From the NCBI RefSeq assembly GCF_017368795.1, contig NZ_JAFNLL010000013.1, positions 61,341-125,340 on the forward strand: a stretch of 64,000 bases of DNA. Direction: 5' to 3'. Below the pieces are notes generated by a model that made no database searches, was not told the DNA's origin, and saw only the letters and a program-made list of their open reading frames with translations. The translations under genes and the position numbers were made by a program. Below are positions 7,795 to 15,478 of the stretch, piece by piece. This DNA comes from Arthrobacter cavernae. Its GTDB lineage: Bacteria; Actinomycetota; Actinomycetes; Actinomycetales; Micrococcaceae. Position 1 is the first letter of the stretch, and each line of letters begins with the position of its first letter.

Positions 7795-10245
7795 TCAGCG
7801 GATTGTGATCTTCCGCGGATCAGGGAATCCGAGTGAGACGTACCCTGGCGCCCGTTTGTTCAGGGACGCTGCCAGTACGGGTGTGGATTCGTCGTAGTAG
7901 TCGTGAACAGTCGCCACAGTTTTCCCCGGGTATGGCCGGATAACCCGGCCGACGTACTGAACCAATCTGCCCTTGAACGACACAGGCGCCGCAAGGAACA
8001 GGGTATCTAGCTTGGGGCAGTCAAAGCCTTCGCCAATGTATGAGCCCGTGCCCAAGACCAACAGGGGCTGCGCATCATCGGCGGTGGAAAGAAGGTCGAC
8101 GGCGGCCTGTCGCTCCTTGGCTTTCATCGCTCCCGTGAAAACCACCGGCTTCAGACCAGCCGCCTCGAACCGGGACCTGAACGAATCAAGATGAGCTTTC
8201 CAGGTCGTCAGTACCAGGATTCGGGAGTTCTGTTCGTAGGCCGCCATGACGTCGTCGTAAATTTGCTGCAGGCGTTCCTCATCCGCGATCAAGTCCTTGT
8301 AGATGGCAGAGATCCCGCCTGGTTCGCTTGGGTCCGCGGCGCCCTCGTACGCGTATGAGGTCCGGTGCAGTTCCAAGGCCAGCGCCGGCTCGGAAATGTC
8401 GCGTGCGTGCGTTGGTAGCTGCTGCGGAGCAGCAGGAGAAATCGTGTGTGAGATTTGGCCGAGCTGGTGGTAGATTAGCGAGTCCAATTTGTCCCGCCGG
8501 TACGGCGTAGCCGTCAGCCCCAGCCAGTACCGGGCCGGGATCTGGTTCATGACGTGGCTGAACGCTGCCGCCGGGACATGGTGACACTCGTCCACGATGA
8601 CAAAACCGTAGCCGGCTGTCAGCTCGGCAATATTTTCCCGGCGCGCCAGCGTAGGGAGGAGCGCTACGTCGACCCGGCCCGTCATCTTTGCACGCCCGCC
8701 TCCGATTTGGCCGCATTCCTCGTCGATGAACTCACGAAGACGGCTGCGCCATTGCTCGGCCAAGGCCTTGCGATCAACCAGAATAAGCGTTGAGACGCCA
8801 CGAAACGCCATTGCAGCACAGGCCATCACAGTCTTTCCGGTACCGGGCGGGGCCACCAAGACTCCGCGATCGGAGGCAGTGGCAGCGTCCACGGCATCTT
8901 GTTGTTCCGAGCGCAGACGGGCCGAGAACTCGAAGCTCTGGGCGCCACCTGCCGCCCGTTGATCATCAATGCTCAGCGAGCTGCCACTCGATTCGACCAG
9001 TTGCTGCAAGAGCGGCAGCAACCCACGCGGCAAAATGAGGTCGCCGTCAAGCGTTTCGTCGTAGTTGCGCAGGTATCGGGGAATATTCCATGTGGATCGA
9101 CGCTGGCGTTGGCGTTCATAGAACTCAGGGTTCGGCATGGACGCGGCATGCTTGACGGCTGAGATCATGGCTGGCCCCAGGTCTGCTGCCTTGATCGTCA
9201 GGCGTGACCTGAAAGCTGCATGGACGATCAGTGCGGGGCGTGGAACGATCTTGGACGATTGGGGCAGTTCGAGCCGGCGAACCTCTTGTCCCAACCTAAC
9301 CGCAGGCAGCCTGCGGATATGGTCGCGAACTTCCCGGTCCGAAAGCCGATCCAGGCTGGACAGGTAAGCCCATTGGTCCTCATATGGTTCGAGGGTCGTT
9401 GTGTCGAGGAACAACGTGGTGCCATGCTGCCGGCGCTTGCCGTTCAGCGGCGCCGCAATCAAGTTACCCATGCCTTTGCCGGAATGAACGTCCTGGGCGG
9501 GGAAAAGCCTGTCATAACTGGCCAGGCTCATGCTGCCACGCAAGGCCATCGCCTCGTGGATGAGACCGGTGCCAAGCTGACGTGCCGCGGACGCTGGCAT
9601 GGCGGCGCTGAAGAAGATCCACACATGGGCGCCACGTCCGGATTGGGACACTTCCAACGCTGCGGGAATCCCCCGAAAGCGAGCAGCCTTGACGTACGCC
9701 AACGCATCCAGCATTGCGGCGCCGCCGTCAAAGTCCGCAGCGACCCACCAACAGGTGTCCTGTTCAGTCAAGGGATAGAGGCCAATGTGCTGCACTCCGC
9801 GCAAATGATCCGCAACAACTAACGGAGTAAGCGGCAAGAAACTGGTACCCGCGATGCTCGCGCCCTTGCGCCAACCACCGGCGACCGCAGGAACCCAGCC
9901 GGAGCGACCGTCCCGCGAGTTTTCCCACCGGACTGCGTAGACATCACCGCGCGCCCTGAACAGATCCTGGAACAGACGGACTTTCGCTTCCGGCGACGAT
10001 TCCATGGTGACCGGACCATGGTGCATCACCGCAGGAATTACAGCCTGGGCCAGGTGTGCTGCCTTTGACTCCGCTTCCGTCAGTTCCAAGACTTTCCGCA
10101 GCCTGGCATTCTCAAGGCGCAGTTCCTCGAGCTCGCGTCTCAGAGCCCTGTCTGCTGCATCGGATAGGCCCGGCAATGCAGTTTGACCAGAAGCTTCAGT
10201 GGTGTTTTCAATCACGGTTCCATTGTGGTCGGCAGGGGTCATCAC
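7795..10245 (-). CDS. TOTE-conflict-type primase-helicase fusion (defence-like)
   Basis: 816 residues. Order: an N-terminal coiled-coil (about 30-62, RRELEELRLENARLRKVLEL); an archaeo-eukaryotic primase domain (about 85-320) with the catalytic DFD at 171-173 and a SGRGAHVWIFF motif at 202-212; a linker; then a superfamily 2 DEAD/DEAH helicase with Walker A APPGTGKT (465-472), DECH (552-555), TAT (578-580) and a C-terminal motif VI region (LVQYVGRVIRP). This architecture is the TOTE conflict system primase-helicase, proposed to act in conflict with mobile elements. No nuclease domain follows the helicase; the protein ends about 35 residues after motif VI. It shares its cassette with HigBA. The biochemical role is inferred from the family. 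Confidence 0.8.
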   Translation of the reverse strand: MMTPADHNGTVIENTTEASGQTALPGLSDAADRALRRELEELRLENARLRKVLELTEAESKAAHLAQAVIPAVMHHGPVTMESSPEAKVRLFQDLFRARGDVYAVRWENSRDGRSGWVPAVAGGWRKGASIAGTSFLPLTPLVVADHLRGVQHIGLYPLTEQDTCWWVAADFDGGAAMLDALAYVKAARFRGIPAALEVSQSGRGAHVWIFFSAAMPASAARQLGTGLIHEAMALRGSMSLASYDRLFPAQDVHSGKGMGNLIAAPLNGKRRQHGTTLFLDTTTLEPYEDQWAYLSSLDRLSDREVRDHIRRLPAVRLGQEVRRLELPQSSKIVPRPALIVHAAFRSRLTIKAADLGPAMISAVKHAASMPNPEFYERQRQRRSTWNIPRYLRNYDETLDGDLILPRGLLPLLQQLVESSGSSLSIDDQRAAGGAQSFEFSARLRSEQQDAVDAATASDRGVLVAPPGTGKTVMACAAMAFRGVSTLILVDRKALAEQWRSRLREFIDEECGQIGGGRAKMTGRVDVALLPTLARRENIAELTAGYGFVIVDECHHVPAAAFSHVMNQIPARYWLGLTATPYRRDKLDSLIYHQLGQISHTISPAAPQQLPTHARDISEPALALELHRTSYAYEGAADPSEPGGISAIYKDLIADEERLQQIYDDVMAAYEQNSRILVLTTWKAHLDSFRSRFEAAGLKPVVFTGAMKAKERQAAVDLLSTADDAQPLLVLGTGSYIGEGFDCPKLDTLFLAAPVSFKGRLVQYVGRVIRPYPGKTVATVHDYYDESTPVLAASLNKRAPGYVSLGFPDPRKITIR

Positions 10246-10279
10246 GCCGAAACCCGAGGAAAGTCATCCAACTGAACAG

Positions 10280-10647
10280 GCGTGGACACTGTCCACGCAC
10301 CCTTGGATGGACAATCGTCCGAGCCACTCCAAAAGCAGCGACAGAAACACGCGAACCGAGGACAAAATCCTGAAGCAATTTCCACCTGGTCATGTCATCA
10401 CAACAGCCCCGGGACATGAATAGGTGGAAGACCAAGCCAGAAAGGAGGCCCGGTGAGCCCACATCCCAGCAAGCACAGCGCCCAATAGCCAAGGCTCTGA
10501 ACCGCCACCCACATAACTTCATAGGCCACCGCGGCGCCAGGCGAAGCCGAGGAACAGCGTCAGGGGGACCCGCCCAGGGCGATGTCCACACGTTAAAGCA
10601 AAAGACCCCTCTGACGAGGGGTTGAGCTGCCGTGGTGGGACTCGAAC
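10280..10647. repeat. Island right arm R1 plus second tRNA-Leu-like core
   Basis: Starts with a perfect 19-bp palindrome GCGTGGACACTGTCCACGC (10280-10298). About 90 bases later comes TCATGTC (10390-10396), paired with a GACATGA 16 bases on; then a roughly 200-bp block shared with the other right arms (CCCAGCAAGC, CCAAGGC, CACACGTTAAAG), the terminator copy ACCCCTCTGACGAGGGGT (10605-10622) and a diverged tRNA-Leu core (10627-10647). No coding signal is seen inside. Confidence 0.75.
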
Positions 10648-10757
10648 TGCATTCTCTCCCTTGCGAACACTGGGAAGTCCCGAAAACATCAGCAATCCGG
10701 TCCAGTCCGGCAGCGGTACGGCCGACTCCGACGGCCAGGGTGTGCACATTGTGAACA
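10627..10757. repeat. Island left arm L2
   Basis: After the diverged core the shared arm reads AACACTGGGAAGTCCC, then AATCCGGTCCAGTCCGGCAG, and ends in a degenerate palindrome at about 10738-10757. It opens the Doc toxin-antitoxin cassette. Confidence 0.65.
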
Positions 10758-10783
10758 GCCCTGTTTTGGCTTCCTGAGCAGAC

Positions 10784-11152
10784 CTAGCGGGGGACCATGT
10801 GCCGGGAAATCAATGAAGCAGAGTCCCGCAGTTCAACAGTGCCAGCCGCTACTCCCACCACCAGATCGAAGCCTTCATCGGTCGTGAAGTCGTGGCGGTA
10901 CCCGTTGATCCAAAGCAACAACACCATGAGCGTCCAGGCAGTGCGTTTGTTGCCGTCAATGAGCGGATGGAAACGGGCCACCGACTCCAACAGCGCGGCC
11001 GCCTTCATGGCCAGGTCGGGATAGGCTTCAGCGCCCATGGCGGTTGTCGCCGGCCTGGCCAAGGCCGAGGCGAGCAATCCGACGTCGCGGATGTGGAACC
11101 CGTACCGGTCGACGATCTGAAGTGCGTCCTCGATGTCCAGATACGCGGTCAC
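10784..11152 (-). CDS. doc: Doc-type Fic-domain toxin
   Basis: 122 residues. The Fic/Doc active-site loop is intact: H62-P-L-I-D-G-N-K-R70, followed by TAWTLMVLLLW. Doc kinases phosphorylate and inactivate EF-Tu. The N-terminal part (IVDRYGFHIRDVGLLASAL) matches the family, and the length is normal. The antitoxin lies directly upstream with a 4-bp ATGA overlap (11149-11152). The cassette is bounded by left arm L2 and the right-arm fragment near 11.5 kb. A second, broken copy of the same toxin lies at 14810-15133. Confidence 0.85.
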   Translation of the reverse strand: MTAYLDIEDALQIVDRYGFHIRDVGLLASALARPATTAMGAEAYPDLAMKAAALLESVARFHPLIDGNKRTAWTLMVLLLWINGYRHDFTTDEGFDLVVGVAAGTVELRDSASLISRHMVPR

Positions 11153-11355
11153 GCGTCCTCAAGACGCGTGAGCAGCTCAGCATCATGACTCATCACAAAA
11201 TCCAGTCCTTCACTGATCTCACGGCGACGCGCGTGGCGCTGCAGAACCAGTTCGGCACCCTGAAGCAAGAGAGCAGACTTGGATGTATGTTCCTCGGCTG
11301 CAAGCCGCTCAAGCCGGCGGTCAAGTTCTTCGGGAACACGCAGATTCATGGCCAT
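11149..11355 (-). CDS. Antitoxin of the Doc pair (ribbon-helix-helix type)
   Basis: About 68 residues: MAMNLRVPEELDRRLERL then AAEEHTSKSALLLQGAEL, an Arc/MetJ-like ribbon-helix-helix (beta strand, then two helices), with an acidic tail expected to cover the toxin. ATG 11355 is chosen because the family begins at MAMNLRVP; 11370 and 11349 are alternatives. It overlaps doc by 4 bp. The inverted GGTAC/GTACC repeat at 11363-11379 straddles the start region and is a natural autorepression site. A fragment of a close relative survives at 6083-6157. Confidence 0.75.
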   Translation of the reverse strand: MAMNLRVPEELDRRLERLAAEEHTSKSALLLQGAELVLQRHARRREISEGLDFVMSHDAELLTRLEDA

Positions 11356-11362
11356 ACCCAAT

Positions 11363-11379
11363 GGTACCAAACCAGTACC
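11363..11379. promoter_or_regulatory. Candidate operator of the Doc pair
   Basis: GGTAC-N7-GTACC inverted repeat just upstream of the antitoxin, with another GTAC at about 11386. Ribbon-helix-helix antitoxins bind such short repeats to repress their own operon. Assigned by position only. Confidence 0.35.
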
Positions 11380-11484
11380 ACACTAGTACGAACTCCAACA
11401 GTCAATCGCGGCCCGCCCCACACCGGAAACGAATGACGTCACCGAGGACTTCACGTTCCGCTGGCCTAATCCTGGGCTGCTGGA

Positions 11485-11570
11485 AGCACGTCATGTCGCG
11501 TGGGCCCGGGAATGCCATGAAGAAGTAGCAAGCCAAGAACGTCACCCACCCCAAGGAAAGAGGCACCCGT
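11485..11570. repeat. Fragment of an island right arm (R2)
   Basis: TCATGTC at 11491-11497 followed by CCATGAAGAAGT, CCAAGAACG and CCCAAGGAAAGAGG, which aligns with the start of the right arms at 10390 and 33785. The rest of the arm, its terminator and the tRNA core are missing; unrelated DNA with a TPP riboswitch follows. Confidence 0.55.
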
Positions 11571-11720
11571 GACGGCTATGTCTGACAGGGTTGGTGGGCC
11601 CGCCCTGGCCTGCTATCTGCCTGGGCGGGGAACTCTTTCCGCGGGGAAGCCGAAGACCAGGGTCTTTACGCCCTAGTTCTGGATGCTCCAGACGCGCCGG
11701 ACGCGTATACTTGTAAGTGG

Positions 11721-11836
11721 CCTGCGGGACGGGCGAGGGAGCCGAAAGGCTGAGAGGCCAGAAGATCGAAAGGTTGACTGGCGACCCCCAATTACCTGAT
11801 CCGGACAATACCGGCGAAGGAAAATCGCCTCGCAGG
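11721..11836 (+). ncRNA. TPP (THI-box) riboswitch, orphan
   Basis: Contains the two signature blocks of the thiamine pyrophosphate aptamer: GGCTGAGAGG (about 11748-11757) and ACCTGATCCGGACAATACCG then GCGAAGGA (about 11796-11823), with closing-stem partners CCTGCG (11721) and CGCAGG (11831-11836). Normally this controls thiamine synthesis or transport genes. Here no thi gene follows; the next recognisable sequence is a broken umuD. Identity is secure from the motifs; function here is doubtful. Confidence 0.85.
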
Positions 11837-11843
11837 TCTCGTC

Positions 11844-12354
11844 ATGTCTGCGGAAATGCCCTCAGGCCCGGAGCGCGCGCCGGTTAGCGCATGCGGCAAC
11901 ACCCGCTCCCTCTCACCCCCGCCCCGGACAGGCAACGCCCTTTGCCGACAGCGCGGGCGCACTCTCCATTGCCGGCAGCTTGGCGGACGATGTGGCACGC
12001 GAGCTGATTGGCCGATACGCCCCGCCCAGGACTCCTTTGAAGGCCGGATCGACCTGAACGAGCACCTGATCAAGGACATCACCAGCACCTACGTGGTGCG
12101 GGTGACCGGGGACTCCATGGAAAACGCGAGAATCAGCGACGGCGACGAACTGATCGTCAACCGCGCTGGAACCCAAGGACGGATCCGTCGTCGTCGCCGT
12201 CCTTGACGACGAGCTGACCATCAAGCGGCTGCGGATCACCGCCGCCGGGGTGGTGCTGCAGGCCGAGAACCCCCGCTACCCGGACATCCGCATCCCCGCC
12301 CTGGCCGACCTCGTCATTTGGGGCGTCGCCACACGGTGCCTCCACAGACTCTAG
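11844..12354 (+). pseudogene. umuD: umuD-like S24 peptidase, frameshifted
   Basis: From about 12020 the frame reads PAQDSFEGRIDLNEHLIKD and then VVRVTGDSMENARISDGDEL, the UmuD/LexA self-cleavage fold with nucleophile Ser in GDSME. Near 12162 the frame breaks: two bases are missing from what was probably a CGCGCG run. The protein continues one frame over as ALEPKDGSVVVAVLDDELTI with the catalytic Lys (TIKRL), ending at 12354 in WGVATRCLHRL. Upstream of 12020 the sequence does not look like UmuD. No umuC follows. Dead SOS mutagenesis gene; identification confident. Confidence 0.8.
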
Positions 12355-12544
12355 TGCGCGCGCTTTTCCCTTAAATGCGAACTTTGCGGCTTTGCTGGAC
12401 GCTTTATTGCCCTCTTGCCACGGGTCGGCGCTTATCGGCTAGGCCCGCGTCTGCACATCGATGACTACCTGTCTCCCGGGCGCTGAGCCCCCCCTGTCTC
12501 CCACAGGGCACGGCGCTCGGGCCCCTTCACATGCGGGGATGGCT

Positions 12545-13582
12545 TCAGATCCAGTCGTCTGAGACGCCCGGGACTGTGCCGTCCCGGTGCACCGCGACCA
12601 TCTGGGCCGCGCTCATCCCCCTCAGGTACCCCTCGGCTGCCTGCGCGGCGGTGATCCCCGCGTCGGCGAGCCTCATCAGGTCGTGCTCGTCCGGCAAGGC
12701 TGACAGCCCTGCCGCCCCCGAGGCCCCCGCCAAGACCTCCACCCCGAATAGGATCAGGCGCCGCTCGAAGTCGAGACCGCGCCTCCCGCCGTAGGCGGCA
12801 CGCGAGAGGGCGCTGGCAAGCCTCACGGTGCGGGCATCCCGCGGGATCTGCGCGGCGAAGTCGCCGCCGTGCCGTACAGCGAGCCGGTAGACCCCAGTCT
12901 TGACCTCGTTCGGGGTCGCCAGGCCGATCCCGAACCGCTCGATCCAGCCGCTGATATCCTCGGCCCGGAGCGGCTGCTCTGAGCCCGACTTCACGCTGGC
13001 CAGCAGCCCACCGAGAGTACCCTCGTCGTCGTCGGCGTCGAGGAACCGCGAGATGCCGATCTGGAGGATGTCCCGCAGATCAATCCTGCGCTCCTGCACC
13101 GCGGCCCAGACCGTCTTGTTCCTCCGGAGCTTGCCGAGCAGGTCCTCCCCCAGCTTCTCCCCGAAGCCCTCCGGGTCCTCATAGAAGGACAGGGGGGAGT
13201 GCTGGAAGCGGTCGAGCACCTCCGAAGGCATCGCCGCCCAGCGGAGCGCCGCCTCCGCGGCGTCGTGGTTGTCCTCGACGAGATCGTCGAGCCCTTGCTC
13301 TTCGAGGAACGCGACGGCCTCGTCCGCCGTCGTGATCCCCGCGTCGAGCAGGGCCACGGCAGTCTCCGGGGACGCCACGCAGAGGACCTCGCAGAAGTTG
13401 TATGGAGTGGCCGTAAACTCGAACTCGGCCTTGCGCCCCCCGCGGCTCGTGCGCTTGGCGAGGGCGTCCAGCAGGCTGTTGCTACTCGGGAGGTCGCGAG
13501 CGTACGTCTCCACGACGCGGCGGTGCACATCGTAAGACGGAGCGTCCGGGAACCTCCGCCCCGGCACGCGATCGCTGCCCAT
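12545..13582 (-). CDS. Hypothetical protein, about 345 residues
   Basis: Not recognised. It is a mostly helical soluble protein with no signal peptide or membrane segment. It opens MGSDRVPGRRFPDAPSYDVH and contains acidic stretches such as FLDADDDEGTL and an ALRWAAMPSEVLDRF helix. Two similar DAGIT(T/A)A-type segments (residues about 108 and 317) hint at a repeated helical unit. ATG 13582 is preferred over an in-frame ATG at 13639 because the extra 19 residues are basic and low-information. It stands alone between the broken umuD and left arm L3, so it is probably accessory cargo. Confidence 0.55.
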   Translation of the reverse strand: MGSDRVPGRRFPDAPSYDVHRRVVETYARDLPSSNSLLDALAKRTSRGGRKAEFEFTATPYNFCEVLCVASPETAVALLDAGITTADEAVAFLEEQGLDDLVEDNHDAAEAALRWAAMPSEVLDRFQHSPLSFYEDPEGFGEKLGEDLLGKLRRNKTVWAAVQERRIDLRDILQIGISRFLDADDDEGTLGGLLASVKSGSEQPLRAEDISGWIERFGIGLATPNEVKTGVYRLAVRHGGDFAAQIPRDARTVRLASALSRAAYGGRRGLDFERRLILFGVEVLAGASGAAGLSALPDEHDLMRLADAGITAAQAAEGYLRGMSAAQMVAVHRDGTVPGVSDDWI

Positions 13583-13847
13583 ACGTCCGAGACTAGACCC
13601 TTCCCGCGTCGTCAGAGGTCCTCGGGACGGGAACCGCACGTTCCTTGAGAGGCATGGCCGACCGATTTCGTCTCGTCCCGGCCCAGATCACCGACAGACA
13701 AGGCGGAGACCACCGTCTACCGGCGACCTCCCAAACCTCGTCCACGACGAAGACACACACTTGGCGAGGTCACACATGCTCACAGAGCCACACTTTTTGG
13801 AGTTTTGTACACTCAGGGACCTAATAGGCCCCTGACGCGGGGAAACA

Positions 13848-13982
13848 CTGTGCCCGAGGTGGGACTCGAACCGGACTCCAGGGCTTGAAATCGCTGGGAA
13901 GTCGCGGAAATATGCGGAATCCGGGCCAATCCGGCAGATGTACGGCCCAGTCCGACAGGCAAAGTGTGGACAGTGTCCACAC
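13848..13982. repeat. Island left arm L3, well-preserved core and palindrome
   Basis: The core (13848-13872) matches the tRNA-Leu 3' end exactly from CTGTGCCCGAGG through GACTCGAACC. The arm follows with two direct repeats, GGGCCAATCCGGC (about 13923) and GGCCCAGTCCGAC (about 13944), which look like integrase arm sites. It ends in the perfect palindrome GTGTGGACAGTGTCCACAC (13964-13982), itself nested between AGGCAAAG and TTTTTGCCT. A diverged terminator (CCCCTGACGCGGGG) precedes the core. Confidence 0.8.
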
Positions 13983-14226
13983 TCTCTTTTTGCCTTGCCG
14001 CAGCAACGCCGGGCTCGCAAGAAGTGTCAGCGGAACCCAAGGAGACCGCCGAATTGAACCTGCACGGGCCGCCCGCATTGATTCCGCCGCAACATGACGT
14101 TCGAGCACCTGTCCTGGACGCACGCACATCATCCCCACTCCCTTCTATCCGCCATCGGTTCTCGCACCCTTCATTGCGCAGCCTACGGTGCAGGATATGA
14201 CCGAACCGGGAGGATTGAGGGCTTCT

Positions 14227-14313
14227 CTAACTCCGAAGGGCCTGAGCCGCCATCAGGGAGAGGACCGCTTCGGACTCCGGATTGAACGGCGGGCGGGTCA
14301 TGGTGGTGGTCAT
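14227..14313 (-). pseudogene. 29-codon N-terminal gene fragment
   Basis: A good ribosome site (AAAGGAG, 6 bases ahead) precedes ATG at 14313. The product begins MTTTMTRPPFNPESEAVLSL and stops after 28 residues at a TAG. The MTRPPFxPE opening recalls alpha/beta hydrolases, but the piece is too short for a firm call. It overlaps the stop of the upstream fragment (TGATG), so this was once a two-gene operon. Confidence 0.4.
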
Positions 14314-14520
14314 CAGAACTCCTTTGTTCTTCGCCGCTCAACTGCGGCGTCCGTTTCATCGTCCCCCGCCCAGGATCTTGCCGAACACCGCCGAATGCGG
14401 CTGATTGCGGCGACCCCACCCGCCGTTCGCGCGGTACCAGCGAACAGCATGAAGATATGGTCGCGCCGACAATACGTCAGGAGCCGGTAGTCCAGTTTGC
14501 CCTCGGGAATGTGCCCGATA
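14312..14520 (-). pseudogene. C-terminal fragment of an unknown small protein
   Basis: Frame ending in a TGA that overlaps the ATG at 14313; the readable part contains HIPEGKLDYRLLTYCRRDHI followed by FMLFAG. No start codon with a ribosome site is visible, and the upstream boundary is not defined. Family not recognised. Confidence 0.35.
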
Positions 14521-14672
14521 TGGGCGATTTGGTCTCGTTGAAAACCATCGCGTGCTGGGCGATCTCAATTGACTGACTGTTGGCGTCAGGGAGTCGTTGC
14601 AGCGCCTTGCCTTCAGCCGACGTGGCGAGGGTGATCCCCCTCTTGCTTGCAAGTCCCGGGGTTCCGCCAGAA

Positions 14673-14784
14673 GACCGTGGGACTTGGATCCATCCGCTTT
14701 TCGTTCCCAAATGCTGGCCCTACCGAAAATTCCAGGCTTCGTGTACGACTCAGTCCGGAGGGCAAGTATGGACAACGTCCACAC
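14673..14784. repeat. Eroded island left arm L4 with palindrome
   Basis: A weak core (about 14673-14691, GACCGTGGGACTTGGATCC) is followed by a degenerate arm that becomes clear at ACTCAGTCCGGAGGGCAAG. It ends in GTATGGACAACGTCCACAC (14766-14784), again between GGCAAG and CTTGCC. It opens the interval with the second Doc gene and pntAB. Confidence 0.55.
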
Positions 14785-14809
14785 CCCCTCTCTTGCCAGT
14801 TCCGACGGA

Positions 14810-15133
14810 CTAACGAGCCACGAACTGCTTCGAAATTTCCGCGGCAGAGTCCCGCAATTCGATCTTGCCAGCGGCGACGCCCACGACCAGCTCAAAACCC
14901 TCATCGGTCGTGAAGTCATGGCGGCAGCCGTTGATCCACAACAGCAGGACCATGAGCGTCCAGGCGGTGCGCTTGTTGCCGTCGACGAGTGGACGGCAAC
15001 GGGCCACCGACTCCAGCAACGCAGCCGCCTTCATCGCCAGGGCCCCACCGACGGTGGATCTGACCGCTGCAGGAATGCCGATGCCGCCATCCTGAAGCAG
15101 GCTGACGGCATCGGCTGCCATGCAGGTTATCAA
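14810..15133 (-). pseudogene. Degenerate Doc toxin paralogue, catalytic His replaced
   Basis: The C-terminal 60-70 residues are nearly identical to the Doc at 10784 (KAAALLESVAR, DGNKRTAWTLMVLLLWING, RHDFTTDEGFELVVGVAAG). The catalytic motif reads R-P-L-V-D-G-N-K-R where the intact copy has H-P-L-I-D-G-N-K-R, so the Fic His is lost. The first 30 residues do not resemble Doc, and there is no antitoxin gene. An inactive relic is the simplest reading; a Doc-derived protein without kinase activity is possible. Confidence 0.7.
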
Positions 15134-15157
15134 GGCTCCCCTGGGAGCCGGCCAGTC

Positions 15158-15370
15158 CTACTCCACGGATTCTTCAAGCAATTCGTGCCTATGGTGGAGC
15201 AGGAACTCATGCTTGTGGTGAAGACCGATCCACGGTGAGGCGGCCAGTTCGTCGATGTCGAAAACGTGACGGGGTGAGGGAACTTCTTCTGGGCCGGAGA
15301 TCCGGTCCAGAACGCTGGATCTGAAACCCTTCCCTGCGGGGATGCTGAAGGGAACTCGCCGTCTGCGCAT
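15158..15370 (-). CDS. Small hypothetical protein, 70 residues
   Basis: Begins MRRRRVPFSIPAGKGFRSS and ends in a charged, His-rich helix (HHKHEFLLHHRHELLEESVE). A strong ribosome site (GAGAGGAA) lies 5-7 bases ahead of ATG 15370. No family recognised and no membrane segment. It lies between pntB and the Doc relic on the same strand; a relationship to either is not evident. Confidence 0.5.
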   Translation of the reverse strand: MRRRRVPFSIPAGKGFRSSVLDRISGPEEVPSPRHVFDIDELAASPWIGLHHKHEFLLHHRHELLEESVE

Positions 15371-15478
15371 CGTGTTTCCTCTCATCAGGTGGTCAGGGGC
15401 GCGTATGTGTCGAGACCACAGGTAGCCGGGCCGAGTATTGCGGCCTGGATATCTGGACACGTCAGGAGGGGGCTCCTC

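Larger units (their letters stand above)
13983..14672. other. Decayed cargo between L3 and L4; no intact gene
   Basis: 690 bp with no credible complete gene on either strand. Two coupled fragments on the minus strand (next two entries) are all that can be read. The interval is bounded by palindromes on both sides and is probably a cassette that lost its contents. Confidence 0.5.

Noticed and set aside
13848..13872. tRNA-like sequence at this and other left-arm cores as extra tRNA-Leu genes
   Set aside because: Only the T-arm and acceptor 3' half is present; no D-arm or anticodon arm can be formed from the flanking bases. They are attachment-site copies.
14356..14919. 187-codon minus-strand open frame across L4
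   Set aside because: It runs through the arm repeat and palindrome and mixes frames of the Doc relic and the 14.3-kb fragment; not a gene.
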